This document shows, piece by piece, positions 17,825-26,534 of a DNA stretch of 36,990 nucleotides. The stretch covers positions 1 to 36,990 of the forward strand of contig JACPNY010000010.1 in the NCBI GenBank assembly GCA_016185255.1. The letters are read 5' to 3'. The notes under the pieces were generated by a model, which saw nothing but the letters and a program-made list of their open reading frames with translations, made no database searches and was not told the origin of the DNA. The first letter of the stretch is position 1. Every line of letters begins with the position of its first letter. The DNA is from Pseudomonadota bacterium. GTDB taxonomy: Bacteria > Pseudomonadota > Alphaproteobacteria > UBA9655. Made by a program: the position numbers and the translations under genes.

Positions 17825-19061
17825 AATATTCTCGGGCTTCTCGCAAGGGCATAGACAGAAAATCAGTTGTATTTTGAGAGGATGATGGCATGGTTTCTCC
17901 TCTTACCTCTGGAGGAAGCTCGTCTGGGGTGACGGTGGCATCATTCGCTGCAGGCGAGAGAATGAGAGCTCTTTCAACAACATTGCGTAACTCATGAACA
18001 TTGCCTGGCCACTTATAGGTTTTCATCAACACAAGGGCTGCTTCTGAAAATTGGCGCTTTGGGACGCCCGCTTGCTTGGAAAGACGCTCCACAAAGTAAG
18101 TCACAAGGTCAGGAATATCCTCAAGGCGTTCTTTTAAAGGGGGAAGGGAGAGCGTTACGACATTCAAACGATAATAAAGATCTTCACGAAAAAGTCCTGC
18201 GTCAATGGACACCTTTATGTCCCGTTTTGTTGCTGCGAGAATACGCACATCAACGGTTACTTTTTGATGTCCTCCTCGTCGTTTGAAAGAATGCTCATGA
18301 AGAAAGCGCACCAGCTTTGCTTGACTCTCAAGAGGGAGTTCTGTGACTTCATCAAGAAAGAGGGTCCCTCCATGAGCGAGTTCAAGAAGGCCAAGTTTAC
18401 GAGAAGACTCTGCGGTTTCTTCTGCTCCAAAAAGACAGTCGTCTAGAGAACTATCAGAATCCATTAAACAATGAAGAACGAGAAAAGGACTCGAAGCTCG
18501 TTTGGATTTAGTATGGATTTCGTGGGCCGCAAGCTCTTTTCCAACACCAGTTGGCCCCATCATTAAAATGCGACTATTAGCCGGGGCTACTTTTTCAATG
18601 GTTTTACGAACACTTTGGAGAGCGGAAGAGATTCCAATCATTTGAGGAGGAAGAGCTCCTTCCTTAAGGTGGCGATTTTCCTTTCGCAAAGCAGCTGCTT
18701 CTATGGCACGAGAGACAACAAGCAACAAACGATCTGTTTTGAAAGGTTTTTCAATAAAGTCATATGCGCCTAGTTTAATAGCATTAACAGCTGTTTCCAC
18801 GGTGCCATGTCCACTGATCATCAAAATGGGGAGATCGGGGTTTGACTTTTTGATGAGTTCTAGAATTTTTAGCCCATCATATTTGGGATCTCCGAGCCAT
18901 ACATCAAGGATTAAGAGATTGGGTTGACGGAGTGAAATTTCCTCAAGAGCTTTTTCTCCTGTGGACGCCACACGCGTTGTGAATCCCTCATCGGAAAGAA
19001 TACCAGACACAAGCTCTCTGATATCTGGTTCATCATCTACGATTAGAATATCTTGACTCAT
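17670..19061 (-). CDS. ntrX: Nitrogen regulation response regulator NtrX, C-terminally altered
   Basis: A 463-residue response regulator and the partner of NtrY. Its receiver has Asp9-Asp10, the phospho-acceptor Asp53 and Lys105. The AAA+ domain follows (about 142-370), with Walker A GPTGVGKE at 169-176, Walker B-like GGTLFLDEV and WPGNVHELRN. The GAFTGA loop needed to contact sigma-54 is absent, as in many alphaproteobacterial NtrX proteins. The Fis-type HTH starts normally (KFAGNISRTATFIGM) but stops matching after Met438. The expected recognition helix (family form ERSALHRKLKSLG) is replaced by 25 unrelated residues ending RRFKKSTF. The start at 19061 lies 33 bp after the ntrY stop. DNA binding may be impaired. 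Confidence 0.88.
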   Translation of the reverse strand: MSQDILIVDDEPDIRELVSGILSDEGFTTRVASTGEKALEEISLRQPNLLILDVWLGDPKYDGLKILELIKKSNPDLPILMISGHGTVETAVNAIKLGAYDFIEKPFKTDRLLLVVSRAIEAAALRKENRHLKEGALPPQMIGISSALQSVRKTIEKVAPANSRILMMGPTGVGKELAAHEIHTKSKRASSPFLVLHCLMDSDSSLDDCLFGAEETAESSRKLGLLELAHGGTLFLDEVTELPLESQAKLVRFLHEHSFKRRGGHQKVTVDVRILAATKRDIKVSIDAGLFREDLYYRLNVVTLSLPPLKERLEDIPDLVTYFVERLSKQAGVPKRQFSEAALVLMKTYKWPGNVHELRNVVERALILSPAANDATVTPDELPPEVRGETMPSSSQNTTDFLSMPLREAREYFEREYLLAQVQKFAGNISRTATFIGMCQILQKNCQWIPVGYNSRRFKKSTF

Positions 19062-19094
19062 TTTAATTCCTTAAATTGTAAGCACTTCTGATCA

Positions 19095-21266
19095 TCATGT
19101 TGGGGAGGTTTGCACGGCATTTACCCGTGTAAACACAATTTGAACCATCGTTCCTTCTTCTGGGCGGTCTTGAAGAGTCAAAACACCTCCGTGATCTTCT
19201 ATGATTTTCTTTACAATCGCAAGCCCTAGTCCCGTCCCTTTTTCACGAAATGTGACATAAGGTTCCGTAAGACGTTCCCGATTTTCTGAGGGAAGACCGA
19301 TGCCATTGTCCAAGACACTTAAAATAATTTTTTGTTCCTCATTTTGTAAAGTCACCTCTACATGACCAAGGGAAGGAGCTTTTACTTCTATTGCTTGAAC
19401 AGCATTTTGAATCAAATTGGTGAGGACTTGACCCATTTGTCCGCGATCACAAGCAAAAGGGAGTGTGTTCAAAGAGGTAGAAAACTCAATTTTTAAATCA
19501 TGATGTGCATGCTGTTGAAGAAAGACTTCCTCTTTGCAGATCTGCACCAAATCTTCAAGCTTCATATCAGGGGCCGGCATGCGGGCGAAGGAAGAAAATT
19601 CACTCACCAGCTGTCCAATGTTGTCTACTTGGCGAATAATTGTATCCACGCAACTTTGGAACGTCTCTGGATCTTGAACGATTTGCTTTGAATACCGTCG
19701 TTTTAATCGTTCGGCTGAAAGGCGAATGGGGGTGAGGGGGTTTTTAATCTCATGAGCTACGCGACGTCCCATATCTGACCAGGCCGCTTTTCGTTGAGCA
19801 GCTTGCAATTGGGTAATATCATCAAATGTTACAACATAGCCCATCACTTTGTTATTTTGTTTTTCTAAAGAGATGCGCACGAAAAAAGTATGACCATGGC
19901 CTTTTTGATTAAAAATAACTTGTTCTTCAATAAAATGAGTCTTGATTTCCTTAATTTCTTTAAAAAGAGGAGCCATCTCAGGGATAACGTCCGTCAACTT
20001 TTTTCCTATTTTATTCATTAAATCAATGCTGAGGAGTTTGCTTGCAGATTGATTTGGTAAATTGATCCTTCCCTTTGCATCTAATCCGATCACGCCAGCC
20101 GAAACTCCGCTTAAAACAGCTTCTGTAAAGCGCCGTCGCCCATCCAATTGTTCCCTTTGAGAGTCAAGCTGAGTTGTCATACGATTATAAGAAGAAATCA
20201 GGGAAGAGAATTCCTCATTCCCTTCTTCTTCAGGAATATGAACAGAAAGATTTCCCTTGGAAACTTCCTCGGACGCTTGAATTAAACGCCGCATAGGGCG
20301 TGCGAGTTTGTTGGCAAAAAGAAGTCCCCCGAGAACAGCGGCAAGAAGTAATAGAACGGCAATACCCACAAAGATAAGGGCGAATTTAAGGGCAAGACTT
20401 GACCCTTGGGACTCAAGGCGCGCATATTCTTGTGCTGCTTTTTCAGCATTCTCAATACGACTTAAAACCGTAGGAGAAACTTGTCTCCCAACCAATAGGT
20501 AAATATGTGTCAAAGGATTAATAGCCACAAGCGCCCGCACACGATCATTTTGCTCATTCGTATGAATCACAGGGGCATCGTTTGCATGGGCTAGGTCACT
20601 CGTTGGAATAGCTTCAAAGTCTAAGGAAAAAGAGAAACGAGACCGCCCTAAAACTTGCATTTTATCGTTAAAGACAATGGCCTCATCAAGGGCCCGCATC
20701 TGCGTTTGATCCGTAAGTTTTTGATCCAATACGTCTGAGTCATGTGTGTCGTATTGGATGAGGGGCGTGAGTTCTGCGGCCATGGCTTGTGCATTGGCGC
20801 TGATTACTTGTTGATGTTCTCCCAAATACGCCCCTGCAATAGCAATAGACTCGCCAATAGCGGTTTCCACGCGTTGGTTAAACCAGCTTTGGATAACAAT
20901 ATTGAAGAAGACAGTTGAAAAACTTGCAACAAGGATAGTCGGCGCAATAGCCAAAAGAGTAAAGATGGCAACGATACGACCATGAAGCTTAGCGCCTGCT
21001 TGATCACTTTTCCGGGCTACCCAAATAGCCGTTATGTTTTTGGCGACGATCGCTGCGAGTGTTAGCAAAAGGACAAAATCAAGACTTAACAAAAAAATTA
21101 AAAAGTTTTTATTTTTAAGAAAAGGAGGAGAATTTGTGAGCGTTACATAAGTTGCAATAACTGAAATAATTGAGCCTGCAACCAAAAGAATAAGGAGCTT
21201 GCGTCCCATCTGCCGCTGGATGGCCCATTCTTTTAGGCGATCAAAGGCTTCTTTGAGCATCATCAC
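19095..21266 (-). CDS. ntrY: Sensor histidine kinase NtrY
   Basis: A 723-residue membrane kinase. Three transmembrane segments lie at about 23-43, 54-77 and 99-125 and a fourth at 293-318, leaving a periplasmic sensor at about 130-290. A HAMP domain (LARPMRRLIQASEEVSKGNL), a PAS domain (about 380-490) and the catalytic core follow. The phospho-acceptor is His505 in VAHEIKNPLTPIRLSAERLK. The N box is NLIQNAVQA (Asn621), G1 is DNGIGLP, and G2 is GTGLGLAIVKKI. The pair NtrY-NtrX responds to envelope, nitrogen or redox cues in other alphaproteobacteria. Its start overlaps the small Fis-like gene by 26 bp. Confidence 0.95.
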   Translation of the reverse strand: MMMLKEAFDRLKEWAIQRQMGRKLLILLVAGSIISVIATYVTLTNSPPFLKNKNFLIFLLSLDFVLLLTLAAIVAKNITAIWVARKSDQAGAKLHGRIVAIFTLLAIAPTILVASFSTVFFNIVIQSWFNQRVETAIGESIAIAGAYLGEHQQVISANAQAMAAELTPLIQYDTHDSDVLDQKLTDQTQMRALDEAIVFNDKMQVLGRSRFSFSLDFEAIPTSDLAHANDAPVIHTNEQNDRVRALVAINPLTHIYLLVGRQVSPTVLSRIENAEKAAQEYARLESQGSSLALKFALIFVGIAVLLLLAAVLGGLLFANKLARPMRRLIQASEEVSKGNLSVHIPEEEGNEEFSSLISSYNRMTTQLDSQREQLDGRRRFTEAVLSGVSAGVIGLDAKGRINLPNQSASKLLSIDLMNKIGKKLTDVIPEMAPLFKEIKEIKTHFIEEQVIFNQKGHGHTFFVRISLEKQNNKVMGYVVTFDDITQLQAAQRKAAWSDMGRRVAHEIKNPLTPIRLSAERLKRRYSKQIVQDPETFQSCVDTIIRQVDNIGQLVSEFSSFARMPAPDMKLEDLVQICKEEVFLQQHAHHDLKIEFSTSLNTLPFACDRGQMGQVLTNLIQNAVQAIEVKAPSLGHVEVTLQNEEQKIILSVLDNGIGLPSENRERLTEPYVTFREKGTGLGLAIVKKIIEDHGGVLTLQDRPEEGTMVQIVFTRVNAVQTSPT

Positions 21267-21534
21267 CGAGCGTATCCAGAGAGATATTCAGATCTTGAAT
21301 TCTTCTCCTTAAGGTATTGCGATTAATCCCTAAAAGTTTTGCAACTTGAACTTGATTTCCCTTAAGACGTCTTAAAGAAACCTCAATTAAAGGTTTCTCT
21401 ATTTCCTTAATCAAACAATGGTAAAGTCCGTCTGCAGGGAGAATATTTCCATGAAGATCAAAGAAATGGGATAAATATCGCTCAATGACGCCTTGAAGAC
21501 CAAGAGAATACAGCTGTTTATTGAAGTCGTTCAT
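21241..21534 (-). CDS. Stand-alone Fis/NtrC C-terminal DNA-binding protein
   Basis: A 97-residue protein that is essentially only the DNA-binding domain of NtrC. LIKEIEKPLIEVSLRRLKG matches the NtrC pre-HTH helix, and NQVQVAKLLGINRNTLRRR is the full Fis-type HTH with an intact recognition helix. Receiver and AAA+ domains are missing. In related genomes the order is dusB(nifR3)-ntrB-ntrC-ntrY-ntrX. Here ntrB is absent and this short gene sits exactly where ntrC should be, overlapping dusB by 17 bp and ntrY by 26 bp. It looks like a trimmed NtrC that became a Fis-like protein; direct targets are unknown. Confidence 0.85.
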   Translation of the reverse strand: MNDFNKQLYSLGLQGVIERYLSHFFDLHGNILPADGLYHCLIKEIEKPLIEVSLRRLKGNQVQVAKLLGINRNTLRRRIQDLNISLDTLGDDAQRSL

Positions 21535-22516
21535 AGGGATCTTGTCTCAAGTTTTTCTCATAAAAAGGGTTAATAATATTTTCAACCTCTTTGGGGGTGG
21601 TAGCTTGATTAATAGCGACTCGAAACTCAGCGGCGCCGGCAAGGCCTTTACTATACCATCCAATATGTTTGCGGGCCATTAAAAGTCCTGTATGTTCTCC
21701 ATAATGGGATAGCATATCTTGAAAATGCTCTAAGACAAGATTTTTTTGCTCTAGCAGATGAGGATCGGGAAGTTTGTTTCCGGTTTTAAGAAAATGGCTC
21801 ACCTGATTTAAAAACCAAGGGCGCCCATAAGCGCCTCGCCCAATCATAACCCCATCGGCTCCGGACATGTCTAAAAGGTCTTTGGCATTTTCAACGGTGA
21901 CCACATCTCCATTTCCAATAACAGGAAGGGTAACAGCTTCTTTCACTTGACGAATAAAGGCCCAGTCAGATTTGCCTGTATAAAGCTGGCAACGGGTTCG
22001 CCCATGAATGGTTATCATTTGAATTCCAGCCTCTTCTGCAATTTTTGCAAGGCGCGGCGCATTACGAGTTTGATCATCCCACCCTGTGCGCATTTTAAGG
22101 GTAACCGGAATTTTGACGGCTTTTACAGTAGCGTCCAAGATTTTTCCGGCATGGACTTCATCCCGCATAAGAGCGGAACCCGCATGTCCTCCCACAACTT
22201 TTTTTACAGGACACCCCATATTAATATCAATAATTGTGGCACCTCTATCTACGTTAAGCTTTGCAGCTTCTGCCATGACATAAGGATCACAGCCGGCCAA
22301 TTGAACAGCCATAGGATATTCTTCAGGAGTGTGGGTTGCCATCAAGAGGGATTGGCGGGTTTGACGAATCATCGCTTGGCTTGCAATCATTTCAGAAATC
22401 ACGAGTGCAGCACCCTGTCGCTTAACAAGGCGACGGAAAGGCATGTCGGTCACGCCTGACATGGGGGCTAAAATAACCCGATCTTGTAACTCGACTGAAC
22501 CAACACGAAGCGTCAT
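21518..22516 (-). CDS. dusB: tRNA-dihydrouridine synthase DusB (NifR3)
   Basis: FMN-dependent enzyme that reduces uridine to dihydrouridine in tRNA; 332 residues. The family blocks are clear: VILAPMSGVTDMPFR at the N-terminus, VQLAGCDP, the catalytic Cys102 in DINMGCPVKKVVGG, and TIHGRTRCQLY, GNGDV and DGVMIGRGAYGRPW. AAGGGA lies about 11 nt before the ATG. It begins a tight set dusB - Fis-like gene - ntrY, the same position it holds in alphaproteobacterial ntr loci. The large NB-ARC/TPR gene lies 108 bp upstream on the same strand with no clear terminator between. Confidence 0.97.
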   Translation of the reverse strand: MTLRVGSVELQDRVILAPMSGVTDMPFRRLVKRQGAALVISEMIASQAMIRQTRQSLLMATHTPEEYPMAVQLAGCDPYVMAEAAKLNVDRGATIIDINMGCPVKKVVGGHAGSALMRDEVHAGKILDATVKAVKIPVTLKMRTGWDDQTRNAPRLAKIAEEAGIQMITIHGRTRCQLYTGKSDWAFIRQVKEAVTLPVIGNGDVVTVENAKDLLDMSGADGVMIGRGAYGRPWFLNQVSHFLKTGNKLPDPHLLEQKNLVLEHFQDMLSHYGEHTGLLMARKHIGWYSKGLAGAAEFRVAINQATTPKEVENIINPFYEKNLRQDPYERLQ

Positions 22517-22624
22517 GATTTTCTTGTCCCTTAAGCTCGCTCACCCTACCCCTTTTCTTGAGAAAACTTCAAGGACTATAACGACTTGTATGAATTTATA
22601 CGAGACGAGATCCTATTTCTTCTT

Positions 22625-25600
22625 TCAGCCCAACTCTTTCATTGGGGTGCCTATTTTAACATCTAATCCATCTGATTGCTTTTCCCACGAAGGTATGTCG
22701 GGGATGTTGTCACTTGATTCGAGGCTTTTAATTTTATTTTGAAGTCTTATTTTATGAGAAGACATTTCTGGAAAATGAACTTTAACGTTTTCTAAGGATT
22801 TTTTTAAGGCATCAATAGCTTGCCTTTTTAAGACTTTAGATTGTTCGTTATTTCCTTTGTTTATTTCAAGAGAAGCTTTTTTTAAGTATACGTTTGCTAA
22901 ATTTTCTAAGCATCTAAACGCCTCAGCGTGGTGGACTTGTTGGAATATATCAAGTGCTTGACGCCAGTGAGCTTCCGCAGTTTCTAGAAGACCTTGTAGA
23001 AAATAATTGTGGCCGAGGCTTCTTAGAATGCGGCCAACTTGGATGTGATCTTTTCCATAGAGGGTTTCATAGATTGCAAGGCTTTGTCGAAAAAGAGAGT
23101 CTGCTTTTTTATAATTACCCATGTCTCGATAGAGCTTTGCGAGATGAAAGGAAGCCCTGGCTGTTCGTAGGGAAGATTCTCCAAATAATTCTTGATGTCG
23201 TTTTAATGTTTCTTCTAGGATCGTTTTAGCCTTCTCGTAATCTCCGCGACGTCTGTATGCAGTTCCCAAGTGGATTAACGAGTTTAGAAGACCCGCATCA
23301 GCGCCTTCTCTCTCTAAACGAGTTCTATTAATTTTTAAAGCGTCCTCAAGAAGAGGTGTGGATTTGTCACTCTCTCCAAGGTCTCTATAAACGTTCGCTA
23401 AAATCATCAAAGCCCACTCACTGTCAGGATGGTTTGTGTAATTTTTTTTATAAATTAAAATACTTCTTTCAAGAACTGTTTTTGCGTCTTTATAGTATCC
23501 AAGTTTTTTATACAGACTTCCTAAGCACGCAAGAGTCCAGGCAATATTATCATAATCATCGGAGTAGTATTTGGTATACAAAGCAAGGTTATTTTGAAAA
23601 ACATCTTTCGCTTTTTTATATTGTCCCATCATTTTATACACAACACCTGAAATATTCGCTAGTTGTAGAGAATAGGTATCGTGGAATTGATTTAATTCTT
23701 GGTGGTTGTTGTTAAGGGCTTTATTTGCTTTATCATAAAAGCCTTGATAATAATAAAGACTGCCTAAAGCATCGTTGAGTGAGGAAATTTCTGTGGGTGG
23801 GATCAAAGGCGCATGAGTCAAAAATTGTTCAAGATGAGGCGAGAATATTTTTATTTTCTCCACATCTTCTTTATCTAGGATATGGATTAAATATTTCTCA
23901 AGCACTTGAACAGCTTCGCGCATCAGAGCAGCTTTGGTTTCTAAGCTTAATGACTCCATTAGATAAGACGAAATTATTTTGTGAATACTACGGTGAATGG
24001 AAAATGTTGTAATAGAATTAGCGGGTGGTAAACCCTTTTCAAGGATCAGAGAACTTCTTTTTAACTCATGAATAAAGCTATAAACAAGAGAATCGCCCTT
24101 ATAAAATTCTAGCAATTCTTGCGGAATATTTTCAGATCCTATTAATTCGATAAGCCATAAGAGGTTTTGAAAATCTTTATTTTTATCAATGATGTTTTTT
24201 AATGATAGTGCTATAATTCCATAGCGTGTTTTGTTATATTTTCCTACATCATGGAGGGTATCTTTTTGAGCTGTGGCAAAGCTTTCGCTTTGTGTTGTCA
24301 TGCGTTCCACATATTGTTCATAGGGAATTTTTGTTTCTTTTAAAAAATAGGCAGCTGTCGATACGTCGAGTGGAAAAGGAGGTATTTCACGAAGGAGATT
24401 TTCTGTAGATGCAACTGCATGTTGACTATTTTTTAGATTCATAATTTTTATAAACAGAGATCTTCTTTCTTCATTGTTCAACCCTTCTACGTTAACAATG
24501 TGTGCGCTGTTGATATAACTTGTGTTTTTAATGTTTGCATCTTGGGTTGTAATAATAACGTGTCCTTTTCCCCATACTGTTGCATCGTGAGGAAAGTAAT
24601 CTTGAATGCTATTAAATGTATCAATGTTATCATAGATAAGAAGCCAGTTAGGATGAGAGCGGAGTTGTTTTTTTAAAAACACAAAAAACTGATTTTCCTT
24701 TTTAAGAGTGTTTTTACTCTCTAGGATTGTTCTTAATTCTTTTTTCTCTTCGTCAGTTTTGGAAAGCGCATACGCCAATGCCTCAAAAGAAGCGACCAAA
24801 CTTTCTTTTGTTTCAGCATTAACTTCCCAAACAACGGAGTTTTTTTGATGGCAAGCGTATTGGCGTGCAAGAATCGATTTGCCTGCTCCCCCCACTCCAA
24901 CAAGAGCCACGGTCTCAATCCCAGGTTTTCCTTGAGCATGTAATTTTTCATGTATTTGAGCTAATAAGGCAGGACGATTGAGGAGAGAAGAGTCTGCAGG
25001 AATAACGAGATCTGATCGAATAGATAAATTTCCTTGGTGATCTCTGATTTCAGATATATAGCTTCTAAGGCTAATGAATAAAAGGGGCAATACGCTTATG
25101 CTAAAAAGGAGAAAGCTTAAGAGAAACTTTTCATTTTTTAAGATAGAAAAGCCTAAATTCTTGTGTGTTGCCTTTGGTTGAGGAATATCATCTTTTCCTG
25201 AGCTTATTTGTTTTAATGTTTTCGCCGAATCTTCAGAAGATATATCTTGTTGTTGCCTAAAGTCTGCAATGATTTTATCAAAGTTGAGAGTTGGCAATAA
25301 GCTTTGTAAGACTTCAAAAACAGAAAGATAATAATTTTGTTTATCTAAAAAAAAGATCTCTCTCCTGTTGTTAATTGTATTTGATATGTCTTTCTCTAAG
25401 GAGAGAAAAAGTATAGAAAGAGGCGCTCGAGGATTTTCTTGAATAAGCTCTAAACCCTTAAAAGTTTCTGCAATATCCGGTTGAAGTTTTTTTATGAGCT
25501 CATCAGGCATCATCGTGATAATATGACTTGCCTGTTTGGATTTTATATTTTTTGTAACCTCATAAAAATACGCAATGTTGTCTGTGGTATTAAGAACAGC

Positions 25601-26050
25601 TTTGATCCCGGCGAGCTTTAAATGGCGGGTGAGAGGCTCAAGAAGAGCGAGTTTGTTTCCTTTTTTTTGCTGACAAACAATGAAAACAAGGGGGAACTCT
25701 TTGGGCACGAGCACTGAAATTTCTTTTAATTGTTTTTCAAATGCAGCTTGAGCTAGTAAGCTTGAGTAATATCTCCTGAGACTTACCATCTTGTTAGATT
25801 TTTCTATAAAATCAATTATACCGTCTCGTGCATTACACCCTAATTTTACCATTATATTATGTTTATGGTTATCTACGGTTTTTGAGGATATTGATAAAAA
25901 AGAAGCTATTTTTTTTGATGTTCTGCCACAAATAATACAGGCTATTATATCTATTTCTCTGCGTGTAAATCTTACGCTATTTATTTTTTCTAAATGCTCA
26001 GCGTAAATATCTTGTAAAAGAGAAAGGTTTTTGTTTTGCGTAAGTAGCAT
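22625..26050 (-). CDS. LuxR-type HTH / NB-ARC / TPR STAND-family protein
   Basis: A 1141-residue multidomain protein. Residues 26-84 are a LuxR/GerE HTH (FTRREIDIIACIICG, KTVDNHKHNIMVKLGC). Residues about 118-260 form an alternating strand-helix region (LVFIVCQ, GIKAVLN, ASHIITMM, LSILFLSLE), possibly TIR/SEFIR-like; I am unsure. A hydrophobic stretch lies at about 309-331. The NB-ARC NTPase (about 355-600) has Walker A GVGGAGKS at 385-392, Walker B LLIYDN and the sensor-like VIITTQD, with a later IPPFPLDV segment and SIHRSIHKII near 684. Eight or so TPRs of about 42 residues run from 755 to about 1090. STAND proteins couple ligand sensing to nucleotide-driven assembly. Candidate roles are a transcription regulator, a defence sensor or a host-interaction factor; none is shown. 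The Shine-Dalgarno is weak. Confidence 0.85.
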   Translation of the reverse strand: MLLTQNKNLSLLQDIYAEHLEKINSVRFTRREIDIIACIICGRTSKKIASFLSISSKTVDNHKHNIMVKLGCNARDGIIDFIEKSNKMVSLRRYYSSLLAQAAFEKQLKEISVLVPKEFPLVFIVCQQKKGNKLALLEPLTRHLKLAGIKAVLNTTDNIAYFYEVTKNIKSKQASHIITMMPDELIKKLQPDIAETFKGLELIQENPRAPLSILFLSLEKDISNTINNRREIFFLDKQNYYLSVFEVLQSLLPTLNFDKIIADFRQQQDISSEDSAKTLKQISSGKDDIPQPKATHKNLGFSILKNEKFLLSFLLFSISVLPLLFISLRSYISEIRDHQGNLSIRSDLVIPADSSLLNRPALLAQIHEKLHAQGKPGIETVALVGVGGAGKSILARQYACHQKNSVVWEVNAETKESLVASFEALAYALSKTDEEKKELRTILESKNTLKKENQFFVFLKKQLRSHPNWLLIYDNIDTFNSIQDYFPHDATVWGKGHVIITTQDANIKNTSYINSAHIVNVEGLNNEERRSLFIKIMNLKNSQHAVASTENLLREIPPFPLDVSTAAYFLKETKIPYEQYVERMTTQSESFATAQKDTLHDVGKYNKTRYGIIALSLKNIIDKNKDFQNLLWLIELIGSENIPQELLEFYKGDSLVYSFIHELKRSSLILEKGLPPANSITTFSIHRSIHKIISSYLMESLSLETKAALMREAVQVLEKYLIHILDKEDVEKIKIFSPHLEQFLTHAPLIPPTEISSLNDALGSLYYYQGFYDKANKALNNNHQELNQFHDTYSLQLANISGVVYKMMGQYKKAKDVFQNNLALYTKYYSDDYDNIAWTLACLGSLYKKLGYYKDAKTVLERSILIYKKNYTNHPDSEWALMILANVYRDLGESDKSTPLLEDALKINRTRLEREGADAGLLNSLIHLGTAYRRRGDYEKAKTILEETLKRHQELFGESSLRTARASFHLAKLYRDMGNYKKADSLFRQSLAIYETLYGKDHIQVGRILRSLGHNYFLQGLLETAEAHWRQALDIFQQVHHAEAFRCLENLANVYLKKASLEINKGNNEQSKVLKRQAIDALKKSLENVKVHFPEMSSHKIRLQNKIKSLESSDNIPDIPSWEKQSDGLDVKIGTPMKELG

Positions 26051-26141
26051 AGTTTACAGTCTCAGTTTAAATAACTTTTAGAAAACAAGCCCTAGAACAT
26101 AAAGGGTGGTGCATATTAAGTAGCTTTTTTCAAGAGTACGG

Positions 26142-26172
26142 CTAGGTAATATCTCATGGGTAAACTACCTAG
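26142..26172. promoter_or_regulatory. Inverted repeat upstream of the NB-ARC/TPR gene
   Basis: CTAGGTA and TACCTAG form a perfect 7-bp inverted repeat around a 17-base spacer that holds a third copy of the core (ATGGGTA, reverse TACCCAT). It lies about 90 bp before the start codon of the LuxR-HTH protein and about 130 bp before the SWIM unit. A short T-run follows on the plus strand, so a small hairpin terminator is the alternative to an operator. Confidence 0.35.
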
Positions 26173-26303
26173 GTGTTTTTTAAGGGTATTAAATCAATCC
26201 TTATTCTAGCTAATTTATTTTCAATGTACAGCGAATCAATTGTCAGGCATCGGGATACCAATCAACATCGTTTATCTTTATTAAGAAAACTCGAAGCTCG
26301 AAA

Positions 26304-26534
26304 GTGGAAAAGTATTGTATGGAACTTATCGATGAGGCAACTAAGGCATTAGTCGCTTATTACAAGGCGATTTTAAAAAGCCGCGCACATAACAGCGACC
26401 ATGCACCTGGCAAAGCCTATGCCGCAACGCGCAAAGAGGATTGTATCGTCTGTAAGAAGCTCAGCAAGTCTCAATTACATACAACATCCATTCTGGATGT
26501 CTTGATAAAGTTTAAGGACGCTCGTAGCTTATGA
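26304..26534 (+). CDS. Small protein of unknown function paired with SWIM protein
   Basis: I do not recognise this 76-residue product. It starts at GTG 26304 or, more likely by codon type, at ATG 26319 (MELIDEATKALVAYY). It is lysine-rich with one CxxC pair (DCIVCKK), which might bind a metal, and predicted helices at both ends. Neither start has a strong ribosome site. Its TGA overlaps the ATG of the SWIM zinc-finger gene by four bases (ATGA), so the two are probably made together. It is divergent from the NB-ARC/TPR gene. Confidence 0.5.
   Translation: MEKYCMELIDEATKALVAYYKAILKSRAHNSDHAPGKAYAATRKEDCIVCKKLSKSQLHTTSILDVLIKFKDARSL

Noticed and set aside
22588..22601. AT-rich inverted repeat GTATGAATTTATAC between the NB-ARC/TPR gene and dusB
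   Set aside because: Short, AT-only stem with no T-run after it; not a credible terminator.
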